From Sciurus carolinensis (lineage: Eukaryota > Chordata > Mammalia > Rodentia > Sciuridae): 64,000 nucleotides of DNA. The translations under genes and the position numbers were made by a program. Under the pieces are notes generated by a model. The model was not told the DNA's origin and did no database searches. It saw nothing but the letters and a program-made list of their open reading frames with translations. The stretch lies in NCBI RefSeq assembly GCF_902686445.1, contig NC_062219.1, forward strand, positions 109,431,160 to 109,495,159, given 5' to 3'. Of this stretch, positions 58,471 through 64,000 are shown piece after piece. How positions within the stretch are numbered: the first letter of the stretch is position 1; every line of letters begins with the position of its first letter.

Positions 58471-59664
58471 AGGATTGGTGATAGTATACAATTTCATTAC
58501 AGTGAGGAAATGGGGAGTGGACCAAGGTTGGGAATGCTGGTGACAAGGCAGAGGCTTGGAAAGCAAGTTAGCAATTTATTTGCATTTTTAAATGCTCTTT
58601 CCCATACATGCTATTTACTAAACAAAGGTGTCCTTGGTGTTACAGTTGTAAAAGACAGGCCATGTATTCCTACTATAATACATTAATTTAGTTATTCACC
58701 CAAAGACTGTGATGGATAACAGAGGTAACATTCTGAATTACATCTAACCTCTTTGTTTTCCCAATGAATATTTAATGGACATTTTAAATTTTATATGTGG
58801 TAGTTCTATCAGTAGAATAACAGTTAAATAGAGGTTTAAAACATCTCTTAAAAAAAACACACTTATACATCTGGGAATCATGGAAAATGATTTTGTTTCC
58901 TAAGGGATACCAAACTTCATGCTGCTCATTCATTAAGTGAATATTTTGGTCTCAGTATGATGTTTCTAGAAATTTTCCAGAATTTTAATTTAACCTGTGT
59001 GAACAAGGGAAATCGGTATTGAGTCTGGTTGATACTTCAATCCCTAGCTCTTCTACCCAGTTAAAAAGTAACTGTGTCCTGATTTGGCACCTCAGGCCAA
59101 CTTTAGTGGTTTAAGGTACAAAATCATTCATTTTGAGAAATTTGAATTCTCCTTCCCTATAGTCATTCAAGTTATTTAAAAAATGTTTACTAGCAAGATA
59201 GGTCAAACTCACCTTGAAACAAACCTTTCTACAATCTGGCCCTGATGTGTCTTCTGTGACCTTTTCTCCTGGTAATTCCACACTCGTTTACTACACTCCT
59301 TATCTTGGAGCAGGCAATAATTCATCTACCTCGGTTATTTTTAATGCAAAACCCTCTCCTCTCTACTTATTGAAATGGCACTCAGTTTTTAAAGTGCTTA
59401 ATTCCCACTCTTCCCATTAGGCCTCAGGGACTATGTTTCATATCCATGTACCTTCTTCCCTCTCATATGGCAAACCTTCTCCTTACTGATTTCACAAATG
59501 GACAAACATTCCTACTGACCTCTTACTCAGGAGTACTTTTTTTTTAACAATCCTTTGTTGGTGGCACATGAAGATGCTGGAAGGAGAAAATAACTGCTGA
59601 CAATATCAGCCATGAGTTAAGGTTAAAAAATAAACAGCATAGTGTATACTGAGTACTTTTCAGG

Positions 59665-59870
59665 AAAGAGGATTTATTGAATTTATTGATTTTATTGAAC
59701 ATGTATTGAATTTTCTGGGCACTTCACATAAATTATGTCTAATCTTAAAAACTCTGCAAGAAAGGTTTTATTATCAACAATTTACAGATGAAGATGATGA
59801 GGACTCAAAGGTATTATATAACCTACCCAAACCACACTAGTAAGCAGCATTTAACTAAGATCTGTTTCCA
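59665..59870 (+). repeat. MIR element
   Basis: ttctgggcacttcacataaa, tttacagatgaagatgatga and aaccacactagtaagcagc. Confidence 0.6.
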
Positions 59871-59919
59871 AAGCTAGGATCTGTATATGACCCATACAAA
59901 ACCATGTTCCAATGCATAG

Positions 59920-60120
59920 GCTTTGGAGTTAGATGAGTCTGAGTTTGATCAAACCTCTGAGACTCCCAATTGACCTGGGCAAATTATCTAACTTTTTCTC
60001 AAAAGCTTTACTTTTCTCACCTATAAAATCTGGGTAATATTAACATGTCCCTCAGAGCTGATGTTAAAATGGGGAAATGCCTTTTAAAGTTCCAGCTGAG
60101 TGACTCATACCTAAAAGCTA
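59920..60120 (-). repeat. MIR element
   Basis: ggctttggagttagatgagt, gacctgggcaaattatctaa and tttctcacctataaaatctg. Confidence 0.7.
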
Positions 60121-60222
60121 ACATTTAATATCACTAAGCCTCCCCCACTCTCCAATTATAGTGGAGAAGAGATGGAACCACAGATGAAATGAAATGAGAC
60201 CACCACGGCTTTAAGGATAAAG

Positions 60223-60228
60223 TTTATT
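60223..60228 (-). terminator. TDRD6: Polyadenylation signal of the minus-strand gene (candidate)
   Basis: AATAAA on the minus strand (tttatt at 60223-60228 on plus), about 510 bases downstream of the stop at 60742. Cleavage would be near 60205. Confidence 0.55.
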
Positions 60229-60741
60229 CAAATCTTGTGTCATATTAGCATACTTCCAAATTCAAACAGAATAATAGTTAAATGTTTAACAAGACAGACA
60301 AGGCAAAGCTTTAAAATTTAAAAAAAAAAAGAAATTCTGAAGGAGAAACTGCTAACAAAGTCATCTTCCTAAGTAGCATCGTGTAATGTTCTTATTGTGG
60401 ACCTATATTTTTCTATGTTAATGTAAACACAATATTGAAAAGGTACCAACAGTTCCTTTGAAATGTGAGTGATGTGTTAGCGGATTGTTTTGCAAAATAA
60501 ATCCTCCCAGCTGAATAAAAACACAAGATAATTCAAGGCATAGGAAAGATCCTGGAGCCATATATATATAGAATCCCACTACAAACCCCCTGCACCATCA
60601 ACCTGAGACCTAGTTTGATTTCGATACATATCAGTTTTCAAGAATGACAACTTCTTGTGGTTACATGCCTTTCATTTCCTCAGACATACTTGGTCTGGGT
60701 GACATGCCACTTGTTCTTGAGCAGCTTCGGACCAGTCACAC

Positions 60742-60785
60742 TTATGGATCCATACTTAAATCCATATCACCTCCTGACCCCTTTT
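60742..60785 (-). CDS. TDRD6: Last coding exon of convergent gene, probably TDRD6
   Basis: Minus strand: acceptor ctcatcttgtttcag, then AAAAGGGGTCAGGAGG. Joined in phase to 61582 it reads EKGSGGDMDLSMDP and stops at TAA (60744-60742). The 3' UTR continues to about 60205. TDRD6 is a multi-Tudor germ-cell protein of the chromatoid body; its gene lies tail to tail with PLA2G7 in human, which is the main reason for the name. I do not recognise the residues themselves. Confidence 0.6.
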
Positions 60786-61581
60786 CTGAAACAAGATGAG
60801 AAAAACCTTAAGCTGAGAAAGAAACCTAAGAACAAGACAATTTTTTACATGAGTTCTACAATGACAAAGTTAATGTTCTCTAAAAGGGGGCCAAGGCAAA
60901 GATGAGTTCTAATCACTACAGATAATATTATTCCTGTAGAAATGATTTTATTTTTAATATTTTGGTTCTCATACTATACCTATTATCAAAGTTTCTTTAA
61001 AAGATTATAAAATGGATATATTTTGTACTTTGCTAGAATGAGGTTAACAAGGTTGACAACCAATAGGACTTCATTCTCTTCAATTAGTGTGTGGCTTTTC
61101 ACATAATACTAAAGACACCAGGAGCTGATTTCATTCTGAATGTGCCTCAGTTCTAAGAACAAATAAGTTCTTTATGAACAGGAATGTGTAATAACTGAGA
61201 ACATCCAATAAATTGAATTCTACCATATAGATAAACTAAAAGTCCAGGAATAAATTATAAAAGATTAACCTACAGAAATCATTTGAACATAATTAACCCT
61301 GAGAAAAATCCCTTAAGTCCTTTAAAATATGAATTTGCCAGATCCACAATCTAACTTTCAAGATTAATTCAATAAATTCCTCTGACATTTCAAGTTATCT
61401 TCCTTATGGATATTTTAACCCCAAAGACATGTTTAAACATTTTTTACCTAACCTTCCTGCAAAAACAAAACAAAAACTGTGCTACTATCTTTCAAGAAAA
61501 TTGACATAGTCAGGATGAAGGTGTCTTTAAATACTTGGCAATGTAGGGTAATAAGTATTTTGTTTTAAAAAGATGAGGTAC
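60786..61581 (-). other. Intron of the minus-strand gene (796 bp)
   Basis: Begins gtacct, ends tttcag. AT-rich, no recognised element. Confidence 0.55.
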
Positions 61582-61645
61582 CTTTAAATGTGGTATCATC
61601 CGATGACATGAAGTAAAGATCTTTTCCCAGTGTGTGGAATACAGC
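61582..61645 (-). CDS. TDRD6: Penultimate coding exon of convergent gene, probably TDRD6
   Basis: A 64-nt exon between tttccttttgttag and aaag/gtacct. In the frame set by the upstream exon it reads AVFHTLGKDLYFMSSDDTTF K. It ends phase 1, and the next exon supplies AA to make Glu. An alternative frame (LYSTHWEKIF...) is also open but does not agree with the upstream donor gtgagg. Confidence 0.6.
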
Positions 61646-63071
61646 CTAACAAAAGGAAACTCTGAGTTATAACCAATTTTTACATGAAAGTACAAAGTAG
61701 TTCAAATCAGAATAAGGACCATAGATAAGCCATGAAAAAGGTAAACAAAATGTATTTTTATTAAAATTATGACAATCTTGTTTTAGAGTGAAGAATCACC
61801 TCATGTACATTTTCTGCTTTTCAAATACTCATGTCTCTGAACATCTCCCCTGGTACCCTTTTCTAAGCTTCAGCTCCCAGACCCCTGATGACTTGGGTGT
61901 TTGGTGAGGGAAGGAGAGACATCATGCTCAAGGGGCCACTACTGTGCACTGAGCACCACAGATGATTAACGACCCAGTGAAGAGAGATATTCCTCTGCTC
62001 TTCCTTTCAATACTAGAAGCATCATGGGCACACTTGATGTGATACAGAAACTGATTCCTGAGACATTTTCTTATGACAAATGAAATAGATCAGGTTTTAA
62101 GAATTCTTTAAAAATATAATCAGAAAAACACACAGATCATAATGATTTAATGTGTCATAAAAAAGTTTCATGTAATTCAATACCTCATAATATTCACTTT
62201 TTAAGGAAAACTATCTCATTACAAGATGTGTATTCTTATTTAAGGCTACCTCAAAATTCGAGAAATGGTTCTTTTAAATCTCATTAATAATCAAATCAAA
62301 AATTAGAAAGCCTTACTCATAAGTAGTTTTTATATATTTGCTTACTAGCTTAAAGCCAGAGGTTAAGTGTGTGTGTGTGTGTATGCGTGTATACATACAT
62401 ACACATACATGTAAATATATGTGTGTGCATACAAAGTAGACATAAACTATCCACTTTAAATACATACACTATTTAAACTGGATAAGTATGCACCTGAATA
62501 ATACATACGTATGTACTTAAATGCTTAAATATGTACATATGCACTTTAGTTCTAAATCGTCCTAAATGGTTTTTTCTCTTTGGCATATATAGAGTGTTTT
62601 ATCCAACTAGAATCCTGTATGTACATGAATATGTCTTTGGCTATGGATTTTTCAAAATTAATGAATAGAGATAATCAGAATATAAAAGAAAGTTTTAGTA
62701 AATATCAATGCAAAAAAAAAGTATAGCAGGCTGTCACCTTTGATAGGGAAACAATAATGGAGTTGACACAAAGAAGTGAAGTTCCATGATTTTTGATGGA
62801 GAAAATTTTTAAATGAACTAAATATCCAACACTAGGAGAAATAGTATGATGCTTTATGGCTCATGAATGTCATGCAATGCTATGCAACTGTTAAATACAT
62901 TTGTGGCCTTATGGTTACAGCTGAGATTGAGCAAGCATACCAGAGCCTCTCTTTGACTCATTACAAATGAAGTTTGGGGCAGAATTCAAAAAGAAAACAT
63001 CTGAGAACTCTCAAAACCAAACAGGAACAGATAGACTGACATCTAAAGTAAAAAGTTGAATAATACCTCAC
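61646..63071 (-). other. Intron of the minus-strand gene (1.4 kb)
   Basis: Contains a (TG)n/(TACA)n simple repeat at 62367-62430 and otherwise unrecognised AT-rich sequence. Confidence 0.55.
62367..62430. repeat. (TG)n(TACA)n simple repeat
   Basis: gtgtgtgtgtgtgtgtatg followed by tacatacatacacatacatg. Confidence 0.85.
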
Positions 63072-63137
63072 AATAGGGGTGAGTTTGACAGGCTTCTTTT
63101 TTTCTTCTTTTGTCACTTCTTTGTCTGATGGTTCAAC
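63072..63137 (-). CDS. TDRD6: Upstream small coding exon of convergent gene, probably TDRD6
   Basis: 66 nt, exactly 22 codons. Acceptor catcaattctcag, donor cctatt/gtgagg. Reads VEPSDKEVTKEEKKK PVKLTPI, a charged lysine/glutamate-rich stretch. Only this frame is open. The remainder of the gene (in TDRD6, one very large exon) would lie beyond 64000. Confidence 0.6.
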
Positions 63138-63199
63138 CTGAGAATTGATGAATTAAAACTGCCCAGCTGGGGTGGACTACAAAACTGAGAGAAATTTCC

Positions 63200-64000
63200 T
63201 ATTTCTAGCCAGAAATTAGAGAAAAGGGCCCTTGAATGCTATAAAATAGGGAAGGGGTGGGAAATTCCTCTGGTTTTTTTCCCCCTTATTTTGTCTTCTG
63301 GTCCTACTTGAGGGTAGTAGCCCAGGTGATCACCAGTGGCAATGCAGATGCCTGAAAAGGTGAAAGGAACCCTGTCCCCTGGGCAACAGAACCAGGAAAA
63401 GGGCTTCTGTCATCTTCAGAGCAGGAGGAAGGAATTCTTATTTTCTCTCTCTCATCTGTATCACTCCCAACAGAACTGCAGGACTGATCAGAGGGAAACA
63501 CATGTACTTTCTGATCAGGGGACCCAAAAAGGAGGCCTCTGGGGGCTGCATAAAAGAGAACCCTGGGAGTCAGAAAGTATGGAAGAAATCTCAGAGAGAA
63601 AAGGAGTTGGGATCACCCCTGAGCTATGTTAGGCAAAAGAGAACCAAGGAAGCCACTGGCCACTGCATAAAGTGTCAAGTCCCAAAATAACTGCTGAGTA
63701 GCTTGTGCATTGAACAATACGGTCAAGGCTTTGAAAGTGGAACTTACTGACATGGGAACCATCAACTACAGAAGGAGAGACAGATGTGAACCTGACTGGG
63801 TTAATCACCTGCTACGATAAAAACGTAACAGTCTCCAGAAGATTTTTGCAGGACCCAAGTCTTACAACAAAAGACTCAAAATGTTCAGGATATAATTCAA
63901 AATCACCCAACATACAAAGAACCAGAAAAAACTGACCCTTTCCCTGGGGAAAAGACATCAGGCAGATGCAAACACCGAGATGATCAGATACTGGATCAAT
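63200..64000 (+). mobile_element. L1 5'-UTR-like sequence (runs off the window)
   Basis: cagtctccagaagatttttg, gtcttacaacaaaagactca, ttcaggatataattcaaaat and ggcagatgcaaacaccgaga resemble the leader region of older mammalian L1 elements. The boundary on the left is uncertain. ORFs of 62-98 codons here have no protein resemblance. Confidence 0.6.

Larger units (their letters stand above)
58471..60204. other. Intergenic gap between convergent genes
   Basis: 1.7 kb with a forward MIR (59.66-59.87 kb) and a reverse MIR (59.92-60.12 kb). The rest is unrecognised. In human the two genes nearly meet tail to tail, so either 3' UTR may extend into this gap. Confidence 0.65.

Noticed and set aside
61510..61695. 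Alternative frame of the 61582-61645 exon (LYSTHWEKIF...)
   Set aside because: Requires a donor at the weaker GAG/gtatta site upstream; the gtgagg donor and the sense of the joined tail favour the other frame.

Overview
This is a stretch of mammalian nuclear genome, most likely from a squirrel-family rodent (Sciuridae). It has GT-AG introns, CpG-depleted AT-rich flanks with a single CpG-rich promoter, and abundant mammalian repeats (MIR, L2, MER5/Tigger DNA transposons, L1, a MaLR LTR). Its youngest SINEs are tRNA-derived ID elements and B1-ID dimers with the 'ggctggggatgtggctcagtgg' type of sequence typical of squirrel genomes. Nothing bacterial, viral (beyond old LTR debris) or CRISPR-like is present.

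Layout. 1-4.8 kb: two coding exons of ANKRD66 on the minus strand. 4.8-22.7 kb: intergenic or ANKRD66 5' region, only old repeats. 22.7-23.4 kb: CpG island holding the promoter and non-coding exon 1 of PLA2G7. 23.2-41.5 kb: PLA2G7 intron 1. 41.58-57.87 kb: eleven coding exons of PLA2G7 on the plus strand, giving a complete 443-codon reading frame. 58.5-60.2 kb: short intergenic gap. 60.2-63.14 kb: three small 3'-terminal coding exons of a convergent minus-strand gene, best explained by conserved synteny as TDRD6. 63.2-64 kb: 5'-UTR-like L1 sequence. The order ANKRD66 - PLA2G7 - TDRD6 and their relative strands agree with human 6p12.3.

PLA2G7 encodes plasma platelet-activating-factor acetylhydrolase (Lp-PLA2). 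The catalytic triad falls at Ser273, Asp296 and His351, the same numbers as in human. The most notable protein-level points are replacement of the human LDL-contact pair Trp115-Leu116 by Glu115-Pro116, absence of both human C-terminal N-glycosylation sequons with two different sequons (Asn76, Asn200), and His92/Thr198/Val379 at three positions polymorphic in humans. Other observations are an upstream ORF that would cross the exon 1/2 junction, a U6 pseudogene with an internal deletion, three local duplications (one preserving a SINE-free copy of a SINE-bearing sequence), and SINE/L1 insertions with intact target-site duplications.

I found no convincing undescribed biological system. The genes are ordinary single-copy mammalian genes, and they are neighbours by position, not partners in one pathway. 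Comparisons with human proteins are from memory, because no search could be run.
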